A stretch of DNA of 64,000 bases from Fen-183 sp036504335. GTDB lineage: Bacteria > Acidobacteriota > Thermoanaerobaculia > UBA5066. A program made the translations under genes and the position numbers. The DNA lies in NCBI GenBank assembly GCA_036504335.1, contig DASXVJ010000018.1, positions 124,001 to 188,000 of the forward strand, written 5' to 3'. Shown piece after piece: positions 9,032-18,697 of the stretch. The number at the start of each line of letters is the position of its first letter. Within the stretch, counting starts at the first letter, position 1. The notes under the pieces were generated by a model, which saw only the letters and a list, made by a program, of their open reading frames with translations, was not told the origin of the DNA and did no database searches.

Positions 9032-9127
9032 GGGCGCCAGCCCTCCTTCATGCGGACAATCGGTCCACGTTAGCGCCTTCGCGCCGGCCGAGCGCCTGAT
9101 GCAGATGAAGGGGGAGTGGGGAAGGAG

Positions 9128-9204
9128 TGGTACCCCCAGAGGGATTCGAACCCTCGATCTCCACCTTGAAAGGGTGGCGTCCTGGGCCGCTAGACGATGG
9201 GGGC
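9128..9204 (-). tRNA. tRNA-Glu (anticodon TTC)
   Basis: Read on the minus strand, the gene folds into a full cloverleaf. The acceptor arm is GCCCCCA paired to TGGGGGT, the anticodon stem CCACC/GGTGG carries loop CTTTCAA, and the T-arm has GGTTCGAATCC. The start GCCCCCATCGTCTAG resembles bacterial tRNA-Glu. The 3' CCA is encoded (9128-9130). Confidence 0.95.
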
Positions 9205-9245
9205 ACCCGAGGAACGGCGGATTCTAGCGGCTTTTCGGTCCGGCG

Positions 9246-9566
9246 TCAGTCCGGCTGGACGAAAGCCTGCTCGAACCGGCGGACGATCTCGTCCACGCTC
9301 GGCTCGGCCTTCACGGCGGCGCGCGAAAAGACCCCGGAGATCTTCTTGAGGACCGAAGGCCCGCCCGCGGGCCGCGCGGCCTGCGCCTCCTTGAGGGCCT
9401 GGTGCACCTCGCGCACGACGCGCGGATGCGGCTCGTGGTCGCTGCGCACCGCGTGCTTGAGGAGCTCGGCGTTCGAGATCCTCGGGCTCTTGCTCGTGCG
9501 CAGGACCTCGAAGGCCTCGGCAGAGGCCCTGAGACGGAGACTCCGTTTCGCAGGGGAAATGACCAT
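9246..9566 (-). CDS. Small hypothetical protein, 106 aa
   Basis: Not recognised. A basic, helix-rich small protein lying between two tRNA genes. It has no signal peptide, membrane segment or metal motif. It contains SNAELLKHAVRSDHEPHPRVVREVHQ and ends VDEIVRRFEQAFVQPD. The start is well supported by GGAGG at 7 bp spacing. A TAATAT that could serve as a -10 box occurs in the 96 bp between it and tRNA-Lys. Confidence 0.6.
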   Translation of the reverse strand: MVISPAKRSLRLRASAEAFEVLRTSKSPRISNAELLKHAVRSDHEPHPRVVREVHQALKEAQAARPAGGPSVLKKISGVFSRAAVKAEPSVDEIVRRFEQAFVQPD

Positions 9567-9662
9567 GGCAGGTCCTCCGGACGGGTTCTCGGTTCCCTTT
9601 GAACGCTGAAGCCTAGATATTACGACACAGACTGGGGGTTTCGGCTAAGAACGAGACAAGGT

Positions 9663-9738
9663 GGTGAGCCGTGTCGGACTCGAACCGACGACCCCCTGCT
9701 TAAAAGGCAGGTGCTCTAACCGACTGAGCTAACGGCCC
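9663..9738 (-). tRNA. tRNA-Lys (anticodon TTT)
   Basis: On the minus strand the acceptor GGGCCGT pairs with ACGGCTC. The D-arm has TAGCTCAGTCGGTTAGAGC, the anticodon arm CCTGC/GCAGG carries loop CTTTTAA, and the T-arm has GGTTCGAGTCC. The 3' CCA is encoded. It sits 46 bp downstream of purA on the same strand. Confidence 0.95.
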
Positions 9739-9784
9739 TCACCAACGGCAGTCTATCCGACGACGGCGGACCCCCGAAGCGCCC

Positions 9785-11128
9785 TCAGCCCCGTTGCGCG
9801 ACGGGGACGTTCTTGAGCCAGGCGTCGAGGATCGTTCCGCCGCGGATGATCGTCTCCTCGCGTTTCGGGCCGGTCGAGAGGATCACGACCTTCGCGCCGA
9901 CGATGTCCTCGAGCGCCGTGACGTACTCGCGGGCGCGGGCGGGCAGCGCCTCCCAGCTCTCGATGCCGACGGTGGACGTCTTCCAGCCGGGGAACGTCCG
10001 GTAGACCGGCTGCGCCTGCTCGTAGTGGTCCGCGCGGGCGGGGATCTCGCTCACGGCCTTGCCGCCGATCGTGTAGCCCGTCGCGATGCGGATCTCGTCG
10101 TGGTCGTCGAGGACGTCCATCTTCGTGAGGGCGATGCCGTCGAGGCCGCACACGCGGACCGACGTCCGCGCGACGACCGCGTCGAACCAGCCCACGCGCC
10201 GCGGGCGGCCCGTCACGGTGCCGAACTCGTTTCCGCGCGTGCGGATCCGCTCGCCGACGTCGTCGAAGAGCTCGGACGGGAAGGGGCCCGAGCCGACGCG
10301 CGTCGTGTAGGCCTTCATGACGCCGACGACGGCGCCGAGCGCCGAGGGCGGAATCCCCAGGCCCGTGCAGGCGCCGCCCGCCGCGCACGAGGAGGACGTC
10401 ACGAACGGGTACGTGCCGTGGTCGACGTCGAGCATGACGCCCTGCGCGCCCTCGCAGAGGAGCTTCTTGCCGGAGGCGAGCTGCGCGTTCAGCCAGGCGC
10501 TCGTGTCCGTGACGTGGCGCGCGAGCTTCTTTCCGCATTCCACGTACGTGTCGAGCGTCTCCTCGATCGGGGCGGGCTCGACGCCGTAGAAGTGCGAGAG
10601 CACCGCGTCGTGGTGGGTGAGGACGGGGCGCGCGAGCGCGCGGAAACGGTCGGCGTCGACGAGGTCCGCGATGCGCAGGCCGGTGCGGTTCGCCTTCGTC
10701 TCGTACGCCGGGCCGATCCCGCGCGACGTGGTGCCGATGTTCGCGCCTCCGAGCGCCTTTTCCCGCGCGCCGTCGAGGAGGGCGTGCGTCGGCAGGATGA
10801 CGTGCGCGCGGTCCGAGATCAGGAGGTTTTCCTCGATGCGGACGCCGGCGGCGCGCAGGTTGTCGATCTCGGAGAGCATCGCGCGCGGGTCGATCACGAG
10901 CCCGTTGCCGACGACGTTCATGACGCCGGGGCGGCAGATGCCGGACGGGATGAGGCGCAGCGCGAAGTGGCGGTCGCCGAACTTGACGGTGTGGCCGGCG
11001 TTGTGGCCGCCCTGGTAGCGGCCGACGAGGTCGAACGACGGCGAGATCAGGTCGACGACCTTGCCCTTGCCCTCGTCTCCCCACTGGCCGCCGACGATGG
11101 CGAGAGCGGAGCCCTTGATGTGTGTCAC
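9785..11128 (-). CDS. purA: Adenylosuccinate synthase
   Basis: A 447-residue GTP-dependent enzyme making adenylosuccinate from IMP and aspartate, the first committed step to AMP. The N-terminal GGQWGDEGKGKVVDL loop carries the catalytic Asp and the GTP loop. GGHNAGHTV and GTTSRGIGPAYE are further signatures, and the C-terminus has STGPKREETI. The start is a GTG with no strong ribosome site visible. It is divergent from hutH, with 147 bp between them that hold inverted-repeat cluster A. Confidence 0.97.
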   Translation of the reverse strand: MTHIKGSALAIVGGQWGDEGKGKVVDLISPSFDLVGRYQGGHNAGHTVKFGDRHFALRLIPSGICRPGVMNVVGNGLVIDPRAMLSEIDNLRAAGVRIEENLLISDRAHVILPTHALLDGAREKALGGANIGTTSRGIGPAYETKANRTGLRIADLVDADRFRALARPVLTHHDAVLSHFYGVEPAPIEETLDTYVECGKKLARHVTDTSAWLNAQLASGKKLLCEGAQGVMLDVDHGTYPFVTSSSCAAGGACTGLGIPPSALGAVVGVMKAYTTRVGSGPFPSELFDDVGERIRTRGNEFGTVTGRPRRVGWFDAVVARTSVRVCGLDGIALTKMDVLDDHDEIRIATGYTIGGKAVSEIPARADHYEQAQPVYRTFPGWKTSTVGIESWEALPARAREYVTALEDIVGAKVVILSTGPKREETIIRGGTILDAWLKNVPVAQRG

Positions 11129-11139
11129 CTGCGAATTGT

Positions 11140-11274
11140 ACCGGAGGAAAGGAGACAGAAGAGGAAGAGAAGATTTCTTTTGAAGGTGTGAGTGGGGCCG
11201 GGGCTGGGGTCGCGGCCGGGCGATGACTCGACGCCCAAGCGCCCATTCACCTTCTAGGAAAAGCGCCCTCTCCC
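11140..11274. repeat. AT-rich inverted-repeat element, cluster A (purA-hutH gap)
   Basis: A left arm, core 11169-11188 (GAAGATTTCTTTTGAAGGTG), is preceded by a purine-rich run. An inverted right arm, core 11248-11263 (CACCTTCTAGGAAAAG), follows about 60 bp later. The 60 bp between them are ordinary GC-rich sequence. The arms share GAAGGTG plus a following TGGG. This is the whole intergenic region between divergent purA and hutH; the right arm ends 12 bp before the hutH ATG, so it lies in the leader or promoter. Confidence 0.7.
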
Positions 11275-11275
11275 G

Positions 11276-12814
<1,539 letters not shown>

Positions 12815-12817
12815 ACG

Positions 12818-14818
12818 TCAGGGCGCGAGAGCGTCCGCGAGAGCCGACGGGAGATCGTCCGCGGGGACGGCGCTCTCGAGGAGCGCGAGCGCCGGGAGGG
12901 CGGCGAGCACGGCCGGCAGCGCGAGCGCCCTTCTGCGGCCCTCCGCGACGCGGTTGAGCACGAGGCCGGGAGCCGCCCCGCGCGCGGCGAGCTTCCCGGC
13001 GACTTCGGCCGCGGTCCGGAGCGCCGAGGCGTCGGCGGACGACGCGACGAGGAAACGCCCCTTTTCGAGGAGGCGGGCCGCCTCGGCGCTGCGCGCCCGG
13101 AAGCCGTCGTAGAGGCCGTCGAACGCGCGGAAGAAGTCCGCGAGGTCTGCGAGGAAGCCGAACCCGAGCACCTTGTCGGCCGCCCTGAGGACGGCCGCGC
13201 CGCCTCTCGACGCGCCCGAGAGCGCCTTGCCGAGAAGGCTGTCGGACCGGAGGAAGAAGCGCAGCGCGTCGTTCTCGAGCAGCTCGACCATGCGGCCCGG
13301 AGCCGCGAGGAAGTCGAGGCCGCGCGAGGCCGGCGGCGTGTCGAGGACGACGAGGTCCACGTCCGGGTCGGCCGCGTGCTCGTGCAGCGCCTCGACGCCC
13401 ATGTACTCGAGGACGCCGGGAAGCGAGTCCACGAGGCCGGAGTAGAGACGGTTCTCGTGGATGCGCCGGAGGGCGTCCGGGCTCGCAACGCGCGCGAGGA
13501 GCCGCTCGAACGTCGCCTTCGGGTCGATCTGGAGGGCGAGGAGCTTCCCGCCGCGCGGGAGGCCCGGCACGCGCACGGCCACGGGCTCCCCGCTGCGGCC
13601 GTCGGCGGCGCCGAGGCCGAGCGCCTGCGCGAGGCGCCGCGCCGGGTCCACGGTGAGGACGAGCGCGCGCCGGCCTCGGCGCGCGGCGGCGAGGCCGACG
13701 GCGGCGGAGAGCGTCGTCTTCCCGACGCCGCCGGGGCCGGTGAGGACGATCAGCTTCGCTCCGTCCAGCCACGGGCTGAGGTCGAGATGCGGAGAGCCGG
13801 GGAGGAAGAAGGAGAGAGAAGAAGATCTGCTTAGAGGGTCCCGAGCGGAGGCGCGGCCCGTCGCCTTCGTGCGCGCGGCCGGCTTTGGCGAGGGCGATTG
13901 AAGATTTTCTTCGAAGGTGGTGAGGAAGGCCGAGAAAAACGGCGATGCCTCCGCGGCGACCTGGCCGCCTCGCTCTCCGGGCGCCCGCCGCATGGGACCA
14001 CTCGAAGAAATCTTCTCTTTCTCTTCGTCTTCTTCGGATGTCTCCGCCTCGATCTCCGGAATCTCGACGAGCTCCGCCCCGGTTTCCCTCTTGAGCAGGA
14101 TCTCTTCTCGTCCTCCTCTTCCGACCCGGTTCACCACGACGAGCGCCGTCGCGACGCCTGCGGCGCCTTTTGCGCCCGCGACGAGCTCTTCCGTCTCCTT
14201 CGCGGCGAGCTCGGCGGGCTCGGCGACGGCGACGAGGGCCGTCTTCGCCGGGTCGGAGAAGAGCGCGTCGACGTCGAGCGCAAGCTTGCGCAGCGGGCCC
14301 GTGGGGACGGTCTTGAGGATCGTGCGGGGGAGGGCGAGGAGGGAGAGCGCGTGCCCGGTCGCCGGCGCGTCGAGGACGATGAGGTCGTAGCGCGGCTCCT
14401 TCGCGGTCGCGCGCGTGCGTTTCAGCACCTCGCGGATCTTTCCGAGCAGGAGGAGATCCGGCAGACCCGGCGTCGCGCGGGTGAAGAAACGAAACGCGGG
14501 CACGGCGAGCATGCGATCGCCGAGGATGCGGACCGGCGACACGGCGCGCACGAAGTCGGTCAGGAGGGCGTCGAAGTCCGTCGTGAGCGTCCGGAGGTTC
14601 TCATCGAGCGGCGCCTCGACGTAGCCGCGGTCCTCGCGCCCGAAGAGGGCGGCGGCGTCGCCCCGCCCGTCCGTGGACACGAGGAGGACGGAGCGGCCCC
14701 GGCGCGCCGCGAGGGCGGCGAGCGCCGACGCGACGGCCGTCTTTCCAACGCCGCCTTTGCCCGCGACGACAAGGAGGGTCCGCGAGGCGAGGTCGCGGAG
14801 GAGATCCGGCGCGCTCAC
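12818..14818 (-). CDS. Double ArsA-family ATPase (two ArsA modules in one reading frame)
   Basis: A 666-residue protein with two ArsA/GET3 P-loop modules. Module one has GKGGVGKT at residues 20-27 and YDLIVLDAPATGHAL. Module two has GPGGVGKT near residue 358 and VDLVVLDTPPASRGL. They are joined by a low-complexity acidic/serine-rich linker at about residues 260-340 (EETSEEDEEKEKISSSG and onward) encoded by repeat cluster B. ArsA ATPases power arsenite export or deliver tail-anchored membrane proteins; no ars genes are nearby, so the role here is open. Start GTG 14818 has GGGAGG upstream. It converges on hutH with a 3-bp gap. Confidence 0.85.
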   Translation of the reverse strand: MSAPDLLRDLASRTLLVVAGKGGVGKTAVASALAALAARRGRSVLLVSTDGRGDAAALFGREDRGYVEAPLDENLRTLTTDFDALLTDFVRAVSPVRILGDRMLAVPAFRFFTRATPGLPDLLLLGKIREVLKRTRATAKEPRYDLIVLDAPATGHALSLLALPRTILKTVPTGPLRKLALDVDALFSDPAKTALVAVAEPAELAAKETEELVAGAKGAAGVATALVVVNRVGRGGREEILLKRETGAELVEIPEIEAETSEEDEEKEKISSSGPMRRAPGERGGQVAAEASPFFSAFLTTFEENLQSPSPKPAARTKATGRASARDPLSRSSSLSFFLPGSPHLDLSPWLDGAKLIVLTGPGGVGKTTLSAAVGLAAARRGRRALVLTVDPARRLAQALGLGAADGRSGEPVAVRVPGLPRGGKLLALQIDPKATFERLLARVASPDALRRIHENRLYSGLVDSLPGVLEYMGVEALHEHAADPDVDLVVLDTPPASRGLDFLAAPGRMVELLENDALRFFLRSDSLLGKALSGASRGGAAVLRAADKVLGFGFLADLADFFRAFDGLYDGFRARSAEAARLLEKGRFLVASSADASALRTAAEVAGKLAARGAAPGLVLNRVAEGRRRALALPAVLAALPALALLESAVPADDLPSALADALAP
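13801..14115. repeat. AT-rich inverted-repeat element, cluster B (inside arsA linker)
   Basis: The inner pair is clear: 13900-13920 (GAAGATTTTCTTCGAAGGTG then G) faces 13998-14015 (CCACTCGAAGAAATCTTC). A weaker outer pair, GAAGATCTGCTTAGAGGG near 13821 and an inverted match near 14089-14110, nests around it. Purine-rich runs flank it. The whole block codes for the linker between the two ArsA modules. The 28 bp at 13888-13915 match 34357-34384 inside nagZ at 23 of 28 positions by eye, in inverted orientation. Confidence 0.7.
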
Positions 14819-14908
14819 GCGGGCCTCCCGCGCTCACCGAAAAAGGGACATAATCGGCCACTCTAGCAGGTGGCGCGGCCCGAGCGCGCCCCGCGGAAGG
14901 TGAACGAA

Positions 14909-15187
14909 ATGGGCGACTCACTCTTCGACCAGATCCGCGCACGGGGCGAGAGCTTTCTGACCGAGGTTTCGAACAATCTGATGGCGAACCCGGCCTTCAT
15001 CGAGGTGCTGAAGAAGGGCGTTGCCGCGAAGGAGGAGGTCGACAAGAAGGTGGTCGACGCTCTCCGCGCGATGAACGTCGTCACGAAGAGGGACCTCCAC
15101 AGGCTCGAGAACCGGGTCGCGGAGCTCGAGAAGGAGCTCGAGGCCCTCAAGGCGAAGCCCGCGAAGAAGACCGCGCGGAAGAAGTAG
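14909..15187 (+). CDS. Small phasin-like coiled-coil protein
   Basis: A 92-residue protein that begins MGDSLFDQIRARGESFL, contains EVSNNLMANPAFIEVL, and ends in a leucine-spaced helix (LHRLENRVAELEKELEAL) and a Lys/Ala tail (KAKPAKKTARKK). The coiled coil with a basic tail resembles phasin-family granule proteins and the larger phasin at 20038-20532, but assignment rests on composition. ATG 14909 is chosen for GGAAGG at 8 bp; an upstream in-frame start lacks one. It begins an apparent operon with the SDR and PlsC genes. Confidence 0.75.
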   Translation: MGDSLFDQIRARGESFLTEVSNNLMANPAFIEVLKKGVAAKEEVDKKVVDALRAMNVVTKRDLHRLENRVAELEKELEALKAKPAKKTARKK

Positions 15188-15190
15188 GCC

Positions 15191-16330
15191 ATGGCGCGCA
15201 AGATCGCCGCCGGCGGACGCGTCGTCAGCTTCCCGAAGGCGGGTCCGCCTCCGGCGCGGCGGACGAAGATCGCCGTGACGGGCGGCGCCGGCTTCTTCGG
15301 GTCGCGCCTCGTGCGCTCGCTCCTGCTGCGCGGGGAGCACGAGGTCGTCGTGTTCGACCTCGTCCCGCCGGCGGATATGCCGGGCGACGTGAAGCACCGC
15401 TTTCTCGACCTGAACCTCCCGTTCGCGGACGGAACTCTCTACAAGCTCCTCCTCGAGGAGAAGCCCGACGTCATCGTGCATCTCGCGCAGCTCCGCAGCC
15501 CCTCGAGGCAGTCGACGTACGCGCACGAGCTGAACTCGATCGGCGCCCTTCACGTCTTCGCGGCGGCGGGCGAGGCGAAAGTCGCGCGCGTCATCCTCGG
15601 TTCCCTGTCGCTCGTCTACGGCGCGCGCGGCGACAACCCGAACTTCCTGACCGAGGAGCATCCGCTGCGCCCCGACCCGCAGGACCGGTTCGTGCAGGAC
15701 TTCGTCGAGGCCGAGAAGCACGCGCGCGAGCACGTGCGGCGGCACCCGGAGACGGCGGTCCAGATCCTGCGCTTCGTGCCGCTCCTGTCGCCGGAGGTCC
15801 GCGACTACCGCGCCAAGCTGCTCGCGTCGCCCTTCGCCTGGACGCTCATGGGCTACGACCCCCTCGTGCAGGCGCTGCACCCCGACGACGCCGTGGACGC
15901 GATCCTCTGCGCGCTCGACCGCCCGGAGGTGCACGGCGTGTTCAACGTGGCGCCGGAAGGCATCCTGCCGATCTCGAGCGTCCGCCTGTTCTTCGGGTCG
16001 CTCGGCATTCCGGTGCCGCACCCGCTCGCCTACACGCTCTACGAGGCGGCGTGGCTCGCGGGCGTCGGTGTCCTGCCGGGCGTCCACGCGCACTACCTCC
16101 GCTATCTCTGCGTCGTGTCGAATGACAAGGCGCGCCGCGTCCTCGGGTTCGCCCCGAGGAAGACGACGCTCGATTGCGCTCTGGAGACCGCGCGCACGCG
16201 CTTCGGCAGCGGCCGCCTCGTGGACTTCGACGCGCTCGAAAAGGCGGCGAAGGAGGCGGACTTCGCGTACGAGCGCCGCGTCCACCCGAAGCGCGTCTCC
16301 CAGCGCATGCGCCAGGAGGCCGCCTCATGA
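15191..16330 (+). CDS. NAD-dependent epimerase/dehydratase (extended SDR family)
   Basis: A 379-residue protein with an N-terminal Rossmann loop, TGGAGFFGSRL near residue 35, and the DxxH-type segment PDVIVHLAQ. The usual catalytic YxxxK is degenerate: the lysine in DFVEAEK aligns but the tyrosine position is valine, so classical SDR catalysis is doubtful. The C-terminus is long and basic. The gene starts 3 bp after the phasin-like gene and overlaps plsC by ATGA, so its role is probably in lipid or envelope metabolism. Substrate unknown. Confidence 0.85.
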   Translation: MARKIAAGGRVVSFPKAGPPPARRTKIAVTGGAGFFGSRLVRSLLLRGEHEVVVFDLVPPADMPGDVKHRFLDLNLPFADGTLYKLLLEEKPDVIVHLAQLRSPSRQSTYAHELNSIGALHVFAAAGEAKVARVILGSLSLVYGARGDNPNFLTEEHPLRPDPQDRFVQDFVEAEKHAREHVRRHPETAVQILRFVPLLSPEVRDYRAKLLASPFAWTLMGYDPLVQALHPDDAVDAILCALDRPEVHGVFNVAPEGILPISSVRLFFGSLGIPVPHPLAYTLYEAAWLAGVGVLPGVHAHYLRYLCVVSNDKARRVLGFAPRKTTLDCALETARTRFGSGRLVDFDALEKAAKEADFAYERRVHPKRVSQRMRQEAAS

Positions 16331-17325
16331 GCGCGCGCCGCACCGCGCCCGTCAAGCCGTTCGTCCCCGTGTCCGAGGCTCCGCGGCCGTCCGGAGGCTT
16401 CGCGCCCTCGCTCCTCCCGAAGAAGCAGGACGACCTCCTGCAGGCGCTCCTCGGCGAGGCCGCCCGCTTCCTCGACGCGCACCCGGAGTGGAAGGGGCCG
16501 CGTGCGGCCGCGGACATCTGGAACCTCTTCCGCCACCGGAACCGCACGCTCTCGCTCGACGACTTCGGCTACGACGAGGCCGCCTCGAAGCCCTGGCACG
16601 AGCTCTACGACTTCCTCTACACCGTGTGGTGGCGCGTGACGCTCGCGGGCGTCGAGAACATCCCGTCGGCGGGCCCTGCGCTCCTCGTCGTCAACCACTC
16701 GGGCGTCCTGCCGTGGGACGGCGCGATGGTCAAGCGCGGGATCATGCGCGAACACCCGGCCCACCGCGACGCGCGGATGCTCATCCTCGACATGTTCACG
16801 ACGCTGCCGTTCCTGCAGCCGTGGCTGCGCCACCAGGGCGAAGTCCGCGCCTGCCCGGAGAACGGCGAGCGCCTCCTGAACCGCGGCGAGCTCGTGGGCG
16901 TGTTTCCCGAGGGCGTCAAGGGCGTCGGCAAGCTCTTCCGCGACCGCTACCGCCTCGCGCGTTTTGGACGCGGCGGGTTCGTGCGCCTCGCGCTCCGCAC
17001 CGGGGCGCCGATCATCCCCGTGACGGTCGTGGGCGCCGAGGAGATCTATCCGAACCTCTTCCGGATGGACATCATCGGAAAGCCGCTCGGCCTCCCGTAC
17101 TTCCCGATCACGCCGTTCTTCCCGGCGCTCGGCCCGCTCGGCGTCCTGCCGCTGCCGACGAAGTGGTGGATCGACGTGGGCAAGCCCATCCCGTTCAACC
17201 ACGGGCCCGAGGTGGCCGACCGGCCGATGATCGTCAACGAGTTCGCCGACCACGTGCGGTCGACGCTCCAGACGATGATCGACTCGCGCCTCTCGCGCCG
17301 CGGGAACCTCTTCACGGGCGAGTAG
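16327..17325 (+). CDS. Lysophospholipid acyltransferase (PlsC-like)
   Basis: A 332-residue acyltransferase. The catalytic histidine is in VVNHSGVLPWDGAM, with the acidic residue seven positions later (H-x6-D) rather than the usual H-x4-D. VFPEGVKGVGK is the glycerol-phosphate binding motif. The N-terminal 90 residues are an extension of unknown role (DDLLQALLGEAARFLDAH). It should transfer an acyl chain to lysophosphatidate or a similar lipid at the membrane. Its ATG overlaps the SDR stop. Confidence 0.85.
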   Translation: MSARRTAPVKPFVPVSEAPRPSGGFAPSLLPKKQDDLLQALLGEAARFLDAHPEWKGPRAAADIWNLFRHRNRTLSLDDFGYDEAASKPWHELYDFLYTVWWRVTLAGVENIPSAGPALLVVNHSGVLPWDGAMVKRGIMREHPAHRDARMLILDMFTTLPFLQPWLRHQGEVRACPENGERLLNRGELVGVFPEGVKGVGKLFRDRYRLARFGRGGFVRLALRTGAPIIPVTVVGAEEIYPNLFRMDIIGKPLGLPYFPITPFFPALGPLGVLPLPTKWWIDVGKPIPFNHGPEVADRPMIVNEFADHVRSTLQTMIDSRLSRRGNLFTGE

Positions 17326-17346
17326 TCCCCCGGGGAGACGCGCCGC

Positions 17347-18654
17347 TCAGCGGACCTTCGAGGCGTCCGTGATGAGCTTTTCCACGCCCGCGAGAGTCTT
17401 CGGGTCGGAGGCGAACCGCCTGCGGGCCTCGGCGAGGAGGGAGTCGCGCGTCGCCGCCGCGGCGGGAGCGCCCTTCCCCTTGAACTGAGCCGCGAAGTCG
17501 GCCGAGACCTTCGCGCGGAACGGCGCCACGTCCGGAGCGCGGACGAGCGTCAGCTTCTGCGCGTCCGTGCGGAGCGTCCCGACGCGCTGCCGGAGGGACT
17601 TCGTGAAGCCCGCAAGCCTCGCCGGGGTGAGCATCCGGGCCCGTGCCGAGGGCGCGGGCGTCGTCGCGAGAAGGGGAGTGTTGTGCACCGCCTGGCGCTC
17701 GAGCAGCGTCTCGAGCCGGACCATCTTCTCCAGCTTGGCGAGGAGGTCGCGGGCCTTCTGCGCATGAGCGCGCGCCTGGTCGGCGGCGGGCCGCGCCGCG
17801 TCCGCGAGGTCGGCCCGCTTGTTCGCCTCCTGGTCGAGCTGCGGTTGGAGGTCGGCGAGGACCTTCTCGACGAGTGCGATCGCCGCAACCGCCTCGGCGA
17901 GCGCGGCGACGGCCCCAAGTGGGTTGGAGATCCCGTCGCGGATTACGACCTGGAGGCTCGCCATGCCGGCGAGGACGGAGGCTGCGAAGGACGCGCGCGA
18001 CCACTCGACGGACCGCTCGGCGGCTTCCTGCGCCTTCGAGGCCGCCTCGGCCGAGGCCATTTCCATCCCCCTCGCCTTGTCGCTCTCCTGCTGGATCCGT
18101 TTCCTGACGTCCTCGGCGGACTCGTCCGTGAGGAGCTTCCGATACTCCGCGGCCTGGAGGGCCGACACCCCGAGGCGGGCGATCCCTGCCGGGGTCGGCG
18201 TCGCCGTCTCGAAGGCGCGTCCGGCGGTCGACGAGGATAGCTTCGAACCGGCGCCTCCCGCCGCCGCGCCGGCGGCGCCCGCCGGGAGCGCCGCGAGGCG
18301 CTGCAGGCGCGTCTTGTCGTCGCCGGCGAGCGTCGCCGCTCTCTTCGCGGACGCGGCTGCGTCTGTTGCGGCGTCGTGCGCGGCCTGGCGCGACGCGTCG
18401 AGAGCCGACTTCGTCTCCTGGATCGAGGCCGCGACGGCATCGTTGAAGCCCTGCGCGGCGGCGTCACGCTCCCGGGTGGCGCGGTCGAGGAGCGACTTGA
18501 GGCCGTCGAGCGCCAGCTCGATCACGCAGGTCAGGCCGCCGGAGACGACGGCGCCCGCGCAACTCCAGAAGTCGTCGCAGCAGGCGAGAACCGGCGAGGA
18601 CGCGAGGACCAACGAGAGCAGGCCCGCAAGAGCGGGGCGACCGGACGTCTTCAT
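17347..18654 (-). CDS. Secreted alanine-rich helical protein, 435 aa
   Basis: Function unknown. A signal peptide (ALAGLLSLVLASSPVLA) is followed by CCDDFWSCAG, then almost entirely alanine-rich helical sequence with many Glu, Lys and Arg, suggesting a long coiled coil. A short hydrophobic stretch lies near residues 225-265. A Cys pair right after the cleavage site could also be a lipobox-like CC. It converges on plsC and lies just downstream of the patatin gene on the same strand. It could be a periplasmic or surface filament; this is a guess from shape only. Confidence 0.7.
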   Translation of the reverse strand: MKTSGRPALAGLLSLVLASSPVLACCDDFWSCAGAVVSGGLTCVIELALDGLKSLLDRATRERDAAAQGFNDAVAASIQETKSALDASRQAAHDAATDAAASAKRAATLAGDDKTRLQRLAALPAGAAGAAAGGAGSKLSSSTAGRAFETATPTPAGIARLGVSALQAAEYRKLLTDESAEDVRKRIQQESDKARGMEMASAEAASKAQEAAERSVEWSRASFAASVLAGMASLQVVIRDGISNPLGAVAALAEAVAAIALVEKVLADLQPQLDQEANKRADLADAARPAADQARAHAQKARDLLAKLEKMVRLETLLERQAVHNTPLLATTPAPSARARMLTPARLAGFTKSLRQRVGTLRTDAQKLTLVRAPDVAPFRAKVSADFAAQFKGKGAPAAAATRDSLLAEARRRFASDPKTLAGVEKLITDASKVR

Positions 18655-18697
18655 GGGAGTCTCCGCGCGCGATTCTAGCGCGCCTGGAGACGGCGTC

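Noticed and set aside
9567..9662. A sigma-70 promoter upstream of the 106-aa protein
   Set aside because: TAATAT resembles a -10 but no -35 is at the right distance, so it is only mentioned in the gene entry.
13801..14115. An insertion sequence inside arsA
   Set aside because: No transposase, no long terminal repeats and no target duplication could be seen; the block is open in frame and better described as a repeat cluster.
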